A model generated the notes under the pieces. That model was not told where the DNA came from and searched no databases. It was given only the letters and a program-made list of their open reading frames with translations. This document shows positions 1 to 14,420 of a stretch of DNA of 64,000 nucleotides, piece by piece (position 1 is the first letter of the stretch; every line of letters starts with the position of its first letter). The position numbers and the translations under genes are program-made. Source of the stretch: Sphagnum magellanicum (taxonomy: Eukaryota; Streptophyta; Sphagnopsida; Sphagnales; Sphagnaceae); NCBI GenBank assembly GCA_021904315.1, contig CM038920.1, positions 16,492,001 to 16,556,000 of the forward strand, written 5' to 3'.

Positions 1-10
1 CCATGATTAA

Positions 11-1273
<1,263 letters not shown>

Positions 1274-3780
1274 TGTAGGGGTGAAATGATAATACCATTA
1301 GATCAACTTGGTTGGTTTTCAATTTCGATGATGTTCAACGGATATGATATTGTCAGTGGGTGTACACATTCACATTAGATTGAACCACAACAACTATAAC
1401 CCTTGCTTATTTTACTTGCCTCAAATGATAAATTAAATTGATGATGAAAATTTGTGATGTGAATTTATAATGTATTTGAATATAAAAAATCATGTCTATA
1501 TTTATATGTCATTATAACATTTTGATAAATATGAAAAGAGTCAAACATGAATATGATAAACATGAATTTTTTTTTTTAAAGATTGTAAATTAATGCTTTC
1601 AAACACATTTTAAACAATGCAATCATTGCACAAGTGGGTGTTGGTTTTCTTGTGCACTTGAAAAATATTGTCCAAAATAATATTTTGTTTTGAGCTCTAA
1701 TGTAACATTTATATGAATAAGTAGCAACCACATGAAAACTAAGAAACAAAAATGAAAATCTTGTAGTCCAAAGCAAGAAAATCAAAGGGCATACCAATTG
1801 ATTTTTTCAAATTTAATTAAATTGGTGTTATGAATATATATTTGAGGAAATAATTGTTCTCAACACTAGGCATTTGTGTTTGAAAGTGAAAACTTTGAAA
1901 GGGTTTCGTCCAAATGGGATCAATTAATATAATTCAATAAAATGATAATAACATGCATCTTTTGAATATTTTATTCATTAATTTACATACAACAAGAGTC
2001 CCTTAAGATGTTAAGATTGTGACAAAAAATCACAATTTTGTTTTCCGCTTAGCAAAATACTTTATTTTAAAATACATTAAAGGCCACCACCTTTCATTCA
2101 ATTTGGTACAATATGCTAATGATATATATATTTTTGTAATTGAAATTAATTATAAACACTATGAGAAAATCATGTCCTTTGCAACTAGTTTATCTAATTG
2201 TAATCTAATTATATTGGACACTTTTTAATTACATCAGACAAGTTGCAATGGACATAATTTCTCATAGTGACAACAACTGCAATGATATAATTGGGATCAT
2301 TCATAGTTCAAGTTTTGAAAAAAAATGTATAATTGAAAAATGATTACAAAAGAAAATTTTACATGTATATAATGTTCAATATATTACAACTATGCTGTGT
2401 TAATGTGTTCCTACTATTAGAAAATTGAGAAAAAAACTTTAAAAAATACAATAATTGTTGGATGTTGTATAAAAGTCTTTTTGAGCCCATGATTGGTTTA
2501 TGATCAATTGTTTGTATTATAATTTTTATAAATGAATGAAAAATGAATGCATAAAATGATGAAATGGATTTCAAAAACATTTACAAGAAAGCCATAATTC
2601 CCTTTGTACAACTACATGTTCATTAAGTTAGTTTGACGAAAAAATAAATCACTTGAAAATTTAAAAGTTTTGAAATTTTGAAACGAAAGGTTGCAAGTAA
2701 CATTATTCTTCTATTAAATCATTTGGCTATTTTTTATATTCATTAGATTCAAAAAATTCCAACTTTAGATGCAAGTCCCATGTGCAAGAAATATTATGCA
2801 AAAACACATGTTCAGTCGACTTCAACCCATTTTGACATTTTTTGTGTTTTTTCTTGTAAACCAAAATATTCATGCCCAAATATGTACACATGTGAAAAGT
2901 CATCACCATCACATGAATTATGTTATCTTGGACCATTCAATTTTTTACTTAAATCTGTTTCATGTAAATATTATTTGTAGACATAAACCCTAAAAATGTT
3001 CTAAATTTTTATTTATTTATTTATTCCTTGTACCCCAATTGTACCCACTTTATTGAAATGATCATATATATTGATATTGTTTTATATCCTTTTGGAATAC
3101 TACAATAAATGTCCTTTTTTAGACACTCAAGCAAATTGACATCCAATAAAAATCAATTAACCAATCACACTTTGCCCTGCTAGCCCATAAATCCTTTGTT
3201 AGGATTTGAATGGGCAACTTCAAGTGGTATGCACTACATGCTCATGAGACCCCATTTTACCCAAGCTTTAATTATGAACAACATAAAGTTATGGTATATG
3301 GTCTTGCAAATTTTCATACATTTGGGCAAACTTTTGTCCTATTTGAATTTCAACTTCTATGGCTTTTTTAACATTCTGATTATGAAGGATTTACTCCCTT
3401 TCATACTTCAACAACACTTACAAAACAAATTACAACTATTCACATGAATTATATCCCTTCATAAAACAACTCATGCTACAATTGTTCCCAACATAATTTA
3501 AGGTTTTACATGAGTTGTCACGTCAATTTTGATGTTAACGCATCTTGGCACCACATTCATATTGAAATTTGTAAAATATCAAATAATTATGCATTAGTAA
3601 ATATTTTATATGGATACATATTTTACCTTAACAAGAAAATCTTCAATAATTACAACTAATTACATAGAATACCATTGTGTGCAAATACATTTATAAAGGC
3701 ATGTAACTTATTTCCATGAGATTTAAATTGAGCTTAGAAAATTGTAATTCTTTATTCCTTTCACATTTAAAAAACCACTT
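1274..3780. other. AT-rich 3' flank of copy 1, no gene found
   Basis: Every reading frame is short and interrupted, and the few open stretches (for example 2727-2993, open on both strands) show no protein motif. The copy-2 counterpart is 37332-39800. Shared substitutions and indels are spread evenly with no codon pattern. No RNA gene seen. Confidence 0.6.
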
Positions 3781-3786
3781 GAACAA

Positions 3787-4235
3787 TTTTACATGGGACT
3801 TCAATTTTAGTTCCAATTTTGCACGGGAGTAAAATTCAAAATTGGATGAAAGTTTTGATCTCATGTACCATTACATAGATGGGACCAGAAATTACAAACC
3901 ATGAACAATGTTCATGGGATTGAATTTTCGGTCCCAACTCCCAAGTGTACATTGGATGAAAATTTCAGTCAATTGAACATAGGACCAAATTGGATGTAAT
4001 GCTACATGTGACCAATATCCTCGTCCCATATACAATTGGGACCAAATTTTCAGTAGAGCATCTATACAACACTATATAGGATCAAAAATCTAGTATAAAT
4101 TGTACATAGGATTGGATTTTCAATCCTATATATTTAATGCGATGTGGGACCAGATTTTCAGTTTTAACTGTTCTATGTGACCAAAATTAGGGTGCCATGT
4201 GAAATTGAGACCAAAAATTTGATCATGTTTAGAAT
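3787..4235. repeat. Degenerate repeats of a GGGACCAAATTTTCAG phrase
   Basis: The phrase GGGACCAAATTTTCAG and variants (gggaccagaaatt, aggaccaaattgg, gggaccagattttcag) recur about every 40-80 bp together with catgggattg-like partners. Copy 2 holds the same array at about 39808-40243. Unit boundaries are blurred, so this is an old, eroded array. Confidence 0.5.
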
Positions 4236-5422
4236 TTACATTGGACAGAGAAATTTTTTGAGGGGAGAAATGTAAATTTTGTTTGTTGAAAGCAGATCAT
4301 GTTGTGGTGAGATTTTGTCAATTCAAAGTTGTGTGGGGGGAGTGTGTTCATCCAAACAATCAAATTTCCCATGATGGCCTTAGAGAGGTTCCAGTAGGAT
4401 CAGATCCTACTCTTTCCACACAGTAGAGTTACCCGTAAAGGAAGACAAACACAGCACCAGAACCCTGAGTTTGGTCATACACAGGTGAGATTAAAAAAAA
4501 AACCTGCAAAAAAGTACATTAGCATTCAAGGGGGGCGGGGGTGAAACTCAGAAAACCACCAATTTTGGTTGTAAACTGAGTTTCATCCTGTCTTTCCTTT
4601 ATCGTGAGCGCCTCCACTGCTGCTACATATATTTTTCACTGCTCTTACCTGTACAACTACTATAGTTAGACTCAAACCTTTGTGCATGAAATGCTGAGTT
4701 TCAGCATTTTAGAGGGGATAGGGGGTGAAAGGATGCCCAAAGACAGGGTGAAGACAAGGTTACTTTAAGGATAACTCTATTAAGATTGAGAATTTAGAGG
4801 TAGAGTGTAAGGACTTTTGTATTGTGTGGTGGTAGTTTTCATTGTGAACTTGAATATTCGGGAATTTTCATTGTTCAAGGCAGATAGGGTTCAGCTGACA
4901 AGGTTATCAAATGTTGCATGTTTAGTATTTCAAGTTTGGAGGGCAAAGTTAAGATTTCTCTTGGACCCCAAATTTTGGCCATAGGACAATTGTTGCACTT
5001 GTGCAAGAAGTGCACAGAACATATATTGCATGCACAAGGATGCTCACTACTACTTAAACAATTTATGACAAGTACAAGCACACTTGTTTCATCATGCACA
5101 ATGCGACAACCTTCGTGCAATTCTTTCCTTTTGACATGATGTGAGATATTGCTGAGATTTATGTATGTACTACGGAATTGGCTGGTTCAAAGTGGGCCGT
5201 CAGTTAGCACATTAGGGCAATCAAGGCTATGTAGGGCATGGGCAGGTTTACTCCAGGCCTGTCTCAGAGCTCAACCCAGTGTTTCCACGGTTCAGTAGCA
5301 TTTACAAATTTATTCCATATGTAAGATATTTCCAACATTTGGTCATATTCTTCTTCTGGCCATTCATAGCCTTCCTGAATAGTGGAACCAGCACACTACT
5401 CCCAATTCCGTGTAAGAAAAAA

Positions 5423-5830
5423 CCAGTGTTGTACTAATATATATGGTGCAACCTGGGTATATAGTACTGGTATCAATATCGGTATTGAAAAACCTACCAG
5501 TTGGGTATGATGACCTGAGGCAATATCAAATTTATACCAGTGCCAGTCTGGTATGGGACCTGAGGTAGTACCAAGTATATACCTGACTTATACCAATGCC
5601 AACATGAGGTTTATAGCTGCCATATACCAGAAAAAAATCAGGCTTGAATCTAATACCATCATCAGACTGTTATGAAAGCTCTAAAACAGTACTCAATACA
5701 ATACCAGCCATGTATGGGAAAGAAAAACCCCCCAATATCAGGACCAGTCTGAAAGCTCAAAAGTTGATACAGTCCAAAACTGGAAAAAACTGGTAGAAGT
5801 ACTGGAATGAATCCCCCAAAATTGGGGTAC
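5423..5830. repeat. ACTGGTAT-rich dispersed element (copy 1; also 41443-41850)
   Basis: Starts CCAGTGTTGTACTA, close to the CAGTGTT ends of the hAT-like MITEs at 25788 and 61950. Inside, the words tactggtat, ataccag and taccagt recur in both orientations, giving self-complementary DNA. The right end is unclear (actggtagaagtactgg near 5800). Likely a non-autonomous DNA transposon with internal subrepeats. Confidence 0.35.
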
Positions 5831-5899
5831 AAGAGCTAGAACAAAAAGAGTTAAGGTGAGGATGGACTCATTTTGTCATCAGACTCTCACATGCATTGG

Positions 5900-7290
5900 T
5901 TCATGCGAGGATCCCCAACATCCATTGATAAAACACTACCCCATAAGGAAGTGTAAGTCTTTACTCTGGATCATTTTATGGGCTGGAGGTGACAACACCC
6001 TAGAACTAGGGTAAACTGGTCTGATTGTTGTATGAATAAAGATATCAGAGGTCTTGGCCTATTGACTTAGAAGAAGCTACGGACACCTTACTTTGTAACT
6101 GGGTTATTAGAGCCCTAGAACTTGGCAATTCAAACTTCAAACTCTTATTAGGTTTCAAATTAGCAATGTGCAATCTCTCTAAGCACATGAAATGAGGCTT
6201 CAAAGTATATTGGGCTCTAGTCGAAAACCATGGTCCATCTCCAAGATCAAAGGTGTGGTGGAAGATCTCAAAGGCTTGGAGACAGAATCGTTGAAAAGTT
6301 GGACTTCCCCCTCGCCCCCCCCCAAGTAGCTGAGGCCATAAAGAGAGTAAGCATATGGTGGGCTTTAGTTTTAGGGGGTTGAAGTTTGCACTATCCATTC
6401 CTAGAGCTCCAGAGTTGTACTAGTTTAGCCTATGCACTTTACAGGATTTACAAAAAGTTGAAACCACAGACTTCCATTCCTAGGATGAATTCAAAACTCT
6501 ATTTCCTTTGAAAGAAGGGGAATGTAATTGTTGGCAACAGGCTGATTAGTAGCATGCTTGAATGTTGGATCAAAGAATTGAAGTAACTATCCTTAGATCA
6601 CGTGATGGGGAATGGTTAGGTCTCTACAATGATGGAACTATGTCCAATCCAACTGAAGTTTCTATTGCTACTTGTAGGTTTCAATCATATTCAATTCAAC
6701 AGAAAGTGATCCCTCCAAAGGAGATCCATGTATTCATGGTTGGACAGTATTCCAAGACACTTGGATTGCTAGCTGACCAATAGGTGTTTAAAGGGGGTTT
6801 GGAGGAGAATCTGGGTTTGCAGTAGGATAAGTGTAAGGGGGGCAATAGTGAGATTGTTTTATGGGGCTTTAGTTGATCTCACATTTGATCCTCGAAACTA
6901 AAAATCGAATAAGCAAGTGGAGCTAATGAATTACACGGCCAAGCAGGGGAGGCAATTACTTAAATCTAGGAATTCTCTTTCCCATGTTGTGCTTGCAATG
7001 TGGGGGGAATCCCTTCCCCAAATTTTTAAAACTAAATTGGAGAGATGTTTAAAACAAATGTAGAGCCAAGGGTTTCACGTGGTTATTATGCCACTAAGCA
7101 CTTGCAGTCAATAGTTAACAGGCCGATGCTAATCGCAACATCCCAACAAATTGCCTATCCTGTGAGTGGGCAACTTTGGAATTTGTCACCCATAGATTCT
7201 GGTTTTGCTCATGAGCTACTAAAGCATTGGAACTTGCCTTTCATTCCTCTTCCAACTTTGACTACCTCTAAACACTATTGAATCCAAAAA
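5900..7290 (+). pseudogene. Decayed LINE-like coding remnant (copy 1)
   Basis: The plus strand reads in fragments such as ILWAGGDNTLELG, LLCNWVIRALELGNSNFKLL and FKVYWALVENH between stops and frameshifts. The WAGG phrase followed by a tryptophan-rich tail resembles the region after reverse transcriptase in plant non-LTR elements. No catalytic YADD box is visible, so the assignment is tentative. The copy-2 counterpart is 41925-43306. Confidence 0.4.
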
Positions 7291-7703
7291 AGCTTTGAAA
7301 CTATAACAATCTATGTTTAACAAATGTCTACCTAATAAGGTTAAAAAATTCAACTCCTTATGGACCTTACTTAGAGGAGTTGTTATGTGAGCCATTTGGA
7401 GGAAAAGAAATGATCCAGTCTTCAACAACAAGTGGCATGAGGCCAAGCTATGGAAAGTCATGTGGGAAAGGCTGGTTGACTACTTCCACTTGAGTTCTGC
7501 TATCCAAACCTTCACAATAGAATCTATCAAGCCTTAAGACCTTTTAACAATGACTATCATATGCAACAGACTGATCTATCAAGTGTGGATATTAGAGTGA
7601 ATGTGGAATTAAATCTAGACTTTTTTTTAAAGATTCCTATAATTGCAGACAGGAAATTCTGTCAGGGAATGCGTTTTCGTATACAGTGACTAAATTTGAA
7701 AAG

Positions 7704-9874
7704 CTTCAATTCCATCTAGCCAAATGTGTTCTTTTGATGTTTTTCTCATACTTTCATTATTGGATTTTAATTTTGAAACTAAATATGAGTAGATTTGAAT
7801 GAACATATTTTATTAGTATTAATTTTATGACATGTTTCAATTCAAATTTAGATCAAAATATTGGATTATGAATTTTGTATTTATCAAAAAAAATTTCCCC
7901 CATCAGGTATTTTGGACATACTTCTACTCCACAATTCCATTTTTCAACTAACATCACATTATTTATCGAGCGTCTCATTGTCCTAACAACAATTCAAAAC
8001 CCTCTCGACATGTGAAGTACAAATATATAACCAAGGAAAAAATGCAAATAAGTAATCCAATTTTTTAAAATGTTCATTTATAGAAAAACATGCAAACAAA
8101 TAGGGAAAATTTTAATTAATAATCACCTAGCAATTGCTAGGCAATTATCAAAGGACAACCATGGTATTTTTCTAACTATGAATACCATACATGTCCAAAA
8201 CATCGCATATTTTTTTAATTAGGGCCAAGCCTTCCAAAATTTCTTGGCAATTACCAAATGTTTTTCAACAAACAACCTAGCTTATCCTAGTGTAATCATT
8301 CTTGAATTTATCAAATAATATTACATTTATTTTTTTATAATAGTAAGGTCATGCAAAAAAAAACACAATAAGACATAATGTCTTCATGCATAATATCATG
8401 CATAGTGTGATGAGGAAATATATTATACTAGATAAATCTCCTTGAATAACACTATGCATTTAAATATAGCTTTCCTATAATTTTATAAAACTTTTATATC
8501 ATTAGGGTAATGTATATTCTTTGAAATGAATTAAAAGTCACATAATGTATTTGGTCGACCTTTTTTTTACTGAATCATTTACTTGACCTACAAAACTATA
8601 AGGACTCAGGGTGAAAGCACACTAAAGGTGAACCACTTTTGTTCAAAAAAAGTGATGTATAACAAATATTATAATATGCAGTAAGTTAAAATCTTAATGA
8701 CATCCTTTGATGTATAACAAATATTATGATATGCAATAAGTTAAAATCTTGATGACATCCTTTGATGTATAACAAATATTATAATATGCAGTAAGTTAAA
8801 ATCTTGATGACATCCTTTGGTTATCCTAAACATAGTAAACAACTTTAGAATTTGCACAATAACATTTTTGAACTCAAAATTCATTTTGATCTAATGGTTA
8901 TATGAAGAGGATTGGATAAAATCAATGTACACAGAATATATAACTTACAATTTTTCAATGACCATAGGGTCTCATGTTTATGATTCATTAAACATTACCA
9001 AACAAAAAAAATGAAAAAAAATGCAATGCCCATCTATAAAATATCTTCCTCTTTAATATGGTAGTGGTTTTTTCCTAAAAATAGGATATTATTATGCATT
9101 CATTACTAAACAAATGTAAAAAAACATTTTTTTGAATGGAATTTCATCCAAAAACTTTAAATTTCTAATTTATTTTAGATTTAATTGATGTTATCAATAT
9201 CATACACCATAAAAAAAATACACCCAAGAATTCCATCCACAACTTGAGCTTTGAAATATACATTCAAAATTTCAAACTCTGTGACAAGTATTATTTTGTC
9301 ACAAATATACTCCATACGTTCAAAATCTTCAATGTTTATTGAATTTTTCAAAATAATTGATTAGATGAAACCTAAAACAAGTCAAATATAATTAAAATAA
9401 ACAAAAATAATTCAAAATGTGATGTTCATACATTACCAAAACATTTAATTATAGAAAGATTATAAGTGTGACTACAATTTTGGGGGGGCTTAATGTGCTT
9501 TCACCCCTCACAAGATCTATTTAAAGGTTAACACCTCATAATTCCTTGCTAATTTTTTTGCTTTCTTCTGCATTTATAGGTACCAAATCCAACCCAGTTG
9601 GTGAAGTTATGGATGTGTTGACAAGTGCAAACACATCTTCTTCTTTTTATGGATGATTTTGTTCAAGGTTATTGGACCTTTCATTGGCCTCCCACACGAA
9701 CGGAATTTCAAAATCAACATTTTTTAGATTTTTCGCTCAAGAACAACCTTTCTTCCTTTACGCCTTACTCTCACTATTGGAAACCTTTCTCTTATTTTTC
9801 CCTCTTATGACATAGCTAGGTTTTTTTTTATCCACCTTGGGTGACTTACCCATGGTCCAATTCACAACTAATTT
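7704..9874. other. Intergenic flank of copy 1, no gene found
   Basis: AT-rich, short frames only, apart from the 55-bp repeat. It matches 47630-49699. A phrase near 9482 (GGGGGGGCTTAATGTGCTTT) and one near 8606 (AGGGTGAAAGCACACTAA) are partly inverted relatives, so 8606-9510 may itself be an old transposon bounded by short inverted ends; this was not confirmed. Confidence 0.4.
8654..8818 (+). repeat. 55-bp tandem repeat, three units (copy 1 only)
   Basis: Units start at 8654, 8709 and 8764 with GATGTATAACAAATATTAT and end in GACATCCTTT. They differ at a few positions. The copy-2 locus near 48578-48632 has a single unit, so the array expanded or contracted after the duplication. Confidence 0.9.
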
Positions 9875-10693
9875 TGATGTGCTCCCAAGTCCCTAATTAG
9901 ACCTAAGACAAGTCTAAATCACTCAAACATCGGAATTGGGAGGAATTCGAGGCACGTTCCCAGCTCATAGCACTAGAAGGGGTAGAGGGGCATGCTGAAG
10001 TTTCGGGATGGGACTAGGACAAGTGATGAGCTATTCACTTACTTGAACTTGCATTAAACCAACTAACAAGTTGATTAGTTCACCTTCTAGAACACCCTTG
10101 GTGCTAGGATAAGCTAGGGGCGACTCTGGACTCACTTGATTCACCACGGCCCAAATTCGGAGGAAGCCACCACCTTCCCCCATATAGTATACTCTGTGCC
10201 TCTCCATGGCACCCACATCCGAATGGCTTTTTGTCCCAAGACTCCCAAGGAAGAATCTTGAAACTATCCCGGTTTGGATTCCTAACATTTTGCGAGGTCA
10301 TAACTTTTTGCTCAGAGCTTTGATTGGGATGAGGTCTAAAGCAAACTTGTAGCTCCCCTCAAGAACTTTCCAAGGGTGTGTCGCACTCCACCTGCACACA
10401 CTGAGGTCAGGTCAATTCCCAACTTTTAGTGGTCGGGAGTCAAACTGCCAGTTTGACTCTCAGCCCTTCTTTTACCCATAACTTGTGTTAAAGATGTCCA
10501 AATGGCCCATGCGAGCCCATTTACGATATTTAAACTTTGCTAGCTTTCTAATGATATAAAGAACACTCCAATATGAGGTGTTTTGACCCCTGCAATTGAA
10601 CTCTGAAGTTTTTGGAGTCCCGGAGGACACCCAAGTCCCAATTTCGGGAGTGTGAGTTTTATCCTCACACTCCCTCGAAGTAGGGTTGCGACA
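9875..10693 (-). repeat. 3' LTR of the chromovirus
   Basis: On the minus strand it begins TGTCGCAACC at 10693, directly after a purine-rich tract (AGTGGGGGAGAG), as a 3' LTR should. The far end is set at TG/CA position 9875, where homology between the two large duplicates also stops, giving 819 bp. The related copy at 55358-56074 supports about 10000-10693. A second AGTGGGG tract at 11455-11473 lies after the chromodomain stop. Confidence 0.7.
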
Positions 10694-11484
10694 CTCTCCC
10701 CCACTAAAAGAAAAGGTCAATGTCTTCATTGACACTTAAAATTTCTTTCGACAATTGCAATTGCTTTCTTTGAATCCTTAACCATTAAATGTCGACTTTT
10801 CTGGTAGGACTTTGCTTCAAGTTAACTTAGGCGTCCCCAAGTTTCCAACATTTTCTTGGCAAGTCCAAGGGTATCTCATAGAAAACCCTTAACCTTTGCT
10901 CCCTCAAAAGACCTAAACTAGCCTAATTGACGGAACTTTCATTTGGGAGGCCATTCTTTCAACCTTCCCCTCATGAGGAATTCAAGGCAAGTCTAAACTT
11001 AACGTAAGCTACTTGACATGACTCCTTTCCCAACCTTGTGCCTTGATCAGAACAATCAAACCTTGACTAAAAGGTTTGTTTATCAAGGTACGAGAAGCGA
11101 CACTTGGGTTTTGCCAAAACTCGAATCCCAAATTACACGATTAAAGTATGTGAACAGGGTCATGACTTCCCGCGTTGGTCGCCATTACCAACTAACCCTT
11201 TGGGATGCAGTTAAAGCTTGTGCATGTCCTGGCAAGTTCATCTTGCTTGCCTCTTCTTTTGGGGTCAAGGTTTCTCTTAACCCCAAGGTAAGAGTCTGAT
11301 TTTGATTTGGGCCTACGCAAGGAAGTTCTAATTGTCCTATGCCAATTTTGACAACCCTATTTGCACTTATACATTATTTTTGTGATACAATATCTTGGAA
11401 ATTTTTAGCCTTTATTTCATTTATAACTTGATGTGGTACTTTTTATGTGGCTCCCTGCCCCACTAAAAGAAAGGTGATATCTTA

Positions 11485-11909
11485 TCACGTTCTACGTCTC
11501 TTCTTTGCCGGTCTGGTGTGGAATTCTTTAATGGCTTCTTGGGCATGTTTTATATTGGATTCATTCACCCAAGATGCCTCTATTGGATGGTATCCTTTCC
11601 ACTTAATTAAGTATTCCTGCTTTCGTCCTCTTAGTTGCCTTGACTTGAGCATGGCCTTCACTTCAAATTTTGGTTCATTATGTTTTGGTGGGGCTTTGAG
11701 TTGTGCTCTCGATTAGGCCTTGAGGCATTGCGAGCGATCGGCTTCAGAAGAAAAAAATGAAATGTGGGGTGAACTTTAAGATTTTCTGGTAGTTCTAACT
11801 TGTAAGTGTCGAAAAGTTTCTTTTCTAACACCTTGAATGGGCCCGCATATGGGCCCAAGAACTTGTGATTCAAACCTTCTAGCAATAAAAAATTCTTGAT
11901 GTTTACCAC
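11485..11909 (-). pseudogene. Integrase C-terminus: GPY/F region and chromodomain
   Basis: 11909-11658 reads LNHKFLGPYAGPFKVLEK and then LPENLKVHPTFHFFLLKP, the GPY/F module. In a neighbouring frame, about 11676-11485 encodes a chromodomain: EVKAMLKSRQLRGRKQEYLI, then KWKGYHPIEASWVNESNI, ending KKRRRT and a TGA. The EYLIKWKGY core and the downstream tryptophan mark this as a chromovirus. The frame shifts by about one step between the two modules. Confidence 0.85.
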
Positions 11910-11938
11910 ACTTCATCCCCTTTTTGAAATTTCACCTC

Positions 11939-12894
11939 TCATTGGGACTTGTCCGTAAAATCCTTGTATCTCTTGTGCGCCTTTTCCAAGTTGGCCTTTA
12001 CCATCTCCCATACGTGCCGCCTTTCTTCATCAAGTTGTGTGACCACTGGCACTTCCTCACTTGCATCATTCGGGGGTTGTCCATGTGCTGCCCAAATCAT
12101 GGGCACAATTGGTGACTTGCCCGTCACCATTTGAAAGGGGGTGGACCTAGTTGCGAAGTGTTCTGAGTTGTTGTAACAAAACTCAACTAATTCTAAGTGG
12201 TCCACCCAATCTTGTTGATCTACCACCACATAATTCTTTAGGAATTGTTGGATCACTAAGTTCACCCTTTCGGTTTGTCCATCGGTTTGGGGGCGGAAGG
12301 AAATGTTCATCTTGAGCTCCAACCCCATCCACTTCCATAGAGTTCGCCAAATCTTGTTTGTGAACTTTGGGTCTCGATCTGAAACTATGTCCTTTGGGAG
12401 GCCATGATGCTTGAAAACATGTGTGAAGAACAACCTTCCCGTCTCTTGGGCCGTGGCACTATCCTTGGTGGGAATGAAATGTGCTATCTTGCTAAATCGA
12501 TCCACCACCACCATGATGGCATCAAAACCCCTTGATGGGGCCAAACTTACCATGAAATCCATGGACACACTTTCCCACGGCCCTTTAGGAATTGGCAAAG
12601 GTTGTAACAAGCCCGTTTGCTTCTTATTAAGGGTTCGATTTTGTTGGCATGTCAAGAAGTCTTCACATATTCCTCCGCATTGTCTTTCAGGTTGGGCCAA
12701 TAGTAGGATTCCTTAAGGAATGTTGTGGTGCGATTTGCACCACCATGGTTTGCAAGCAACCCATCATCACATTCCTTCAAGAGCACATCCTTCATCCTCC
12801 CTTCCGGAACATAGAACTGATTTTGCTTGTACCACAATAGTCCATTTCGTACTTGGAAGTGTGACTTGGCTTCATTTTGAATGTTTTGTCTCAC
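11939..12894 (-). pseudogene. Retroelement integrase (zinc finger and catalytic core)
   Basis: 12894-12652 holds the H-H part of the zinc-binding domain (HGGANRTTTFLKESYYWPN). 12700-11939 holds the C-C part (CEDFLTCQQNR) and the core: SMDFMVSLAPS, DAIMVVVDRFSKIAHFIP, SDRDPKFTNKIW and SFRPQTDGQTERVN. The D, D and E of the catalytic triad are present. A frame change near 12660-12700 splits the zinc finger from the core. Confidence 0.9.
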
Positions 12895-12969
12895 TTTCTT
12901 GGCAAATTCGTCATGGCGGCTCGCTAGTCGAACTTCCTTTTGAAGTTTTGTTTCCCCACATACACCACT

Positions 12970-13475
12970 TTAAGTTGGTGCTTTCAACTTAATGCATCGT
13001 GCACCACATTTTCTTTCCCGGGCTTGTGTCGAATGTCTACATTGAACAAGGCTAATGTGTCTTGCCATCTCACTTGTTTTGAGTATAACTTGGGTTGAGT
13101 GGCAAAGTACTTCAAGGTCACATTGTCGGTCCACACCACATCTTTGGAGCCTATGTAATGGCCCCAAGTTTTAAAACAATGTATGATTGCTCACATTTCC
13201 TTCTCATGTGTTGGCCACTTTCACTTCGTCTCATTCAACTTCTTGTTTTTAAATGGCACTAGTCTTTTTTCTTGCACTAGGACTCCTCCAATTGCAAAGT
13301 CGGAGGCATCATAGTGGATCTCAAAATCCTTGTTGAAATCGGATAACTTCAACAATGGCGTTTTCACCAAAATACCTTTTAAGGTTTCAAAGGCCTCATT
13401 GCATGCTCCATCCCATTCATAAGTTTCGACAGACTTTTTCAAGAGGTTTGTCAAGGGTGCGGCCATCTTGTACAT
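12970..13475 (-). pseudogene. Retroelement RNase H domain, frameshifted
   Basis: 13475-13221 gives FETLKGILVKTPLLKLSDF, then EIHYDASDFAIGGVLVQE, the start of the RNase H fold with its catalytic aspartate. Further down, 13167-12970 holds the end of the domain and the tether in another frame (DNVTLKYFATQPK and then a DIRHKPGKENVV-like stretch). Frameshifts near 13200-13220 break it. Confidence 0.82.
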
Positions 13476-13541
13476 CCCTCATTGATGAACTTACAATAAT
13501 AAGAGGCCAATCCTAAAAAGGATCTCAAAGCCAGAACCGAC

Positions 13542-14420
13542 TTAGGCGATTCCCAATCCAAAAATTGCCTTCACCTTGTGATCATCCATCTTCAAACCTT
13601 TTTGAGCGATTTTATGTCCAAGGAAGTCCACTTCTGTCACCCCGAATTTGCACTTCTCGAACTTGGCATACAACTTGTTTTCCTTCAATCTTTGGAACAC
13701 CTTCCGGAGGTGCTCCACGTGCCCCTCCAAGGAACCACTATAGATCAAAATGTTGTCTATGTAGATGACAACAAAATCATTGAGCCATTCCTGAAAAATG
13801 TCATTCATGAAAGTGCAAAATGTGGCGAATGCACTGGTGAGCCCACAAGGCATCACCAAGAATTCGTATGAGGCATACCTCGTGCGACAAGTAGTCTTTT
13901 CTTTGTCCCCTTTCGCAACTCGAATTTGGTAATACCATGAACGTAGGTCACTCCTACTAAACACTATAGCTCCCGAAAGTCGGTGAAAAAGGTCATCAAT
14001 CCGAGGTAATGGGTATCGGTTCTTCACCGTCACCTTGTTAAAGGCTCTATAATCCACACACATCTTCAATGTCCCATCTTTCTTGTGAACAAAAACGACG
14101 GGTGCCCCATATGTCGACTTACCATGTTTAATGTATCCTTTCGTGAGGAGTTCTTCGAGTTGAACCTTAAGCTCTTTCAATTCCTCATGGCTCATTCGAT
14201 ATGGGTCCTTGGTGGGAGGTGCCACTCCCAGCCTCAGTTTGATCACATGATCAACCCGTCTTCTCAGGGGCAAGTATTCAGGCAAGTATTCGGGCATCAC
14301 ATCCAAGAACTCATCCAAGACTTGTTTAATGCAATTCGGGGAAGTCACCAAATTGGCGGCTTCCTTGGGTTCATACTCATCCAACACCCGCATCACACAC
14401 AACATGTTGTAGCCTCCCAT
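13542..14420 (-). pseudogene. Retroelement reverse transcriptase domain
   Basis: An open stretch of 292 codons. It carries the PR-RT linker (VLDEFLDVMPEYLP), the KDPYRMS entry, the STYGAPVVFVHKKDGTLKMC finger region, DYRAFNKVTVKNRYPLPRID, and the active-site region, here YIDNILIYS where the family has YIDDILIYS. The second catalytic aspartate is therefore Asn. QIRVAKGDKEKT and FLGHKIAQKGLKMDDHK follow. Upstream (14430-14690) fragments include DCVLGMEFI, the end of the retropepsin domain, interrupted by stops. Confidence 0.9.

Noticed and set aside
2727..2993. Overlapping open stretches on both strands
   Set aside because: No start context, motif or codon pattern; the duplicate near 38760-39020 has different stops, so the frame is not conserved.
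8654..8818. Possible CRISPR-like array
   Set aside because: Three adjacent near-identical 55-bp units without spacers, in plant nuclear DNA; an ordinary tandem repeat.
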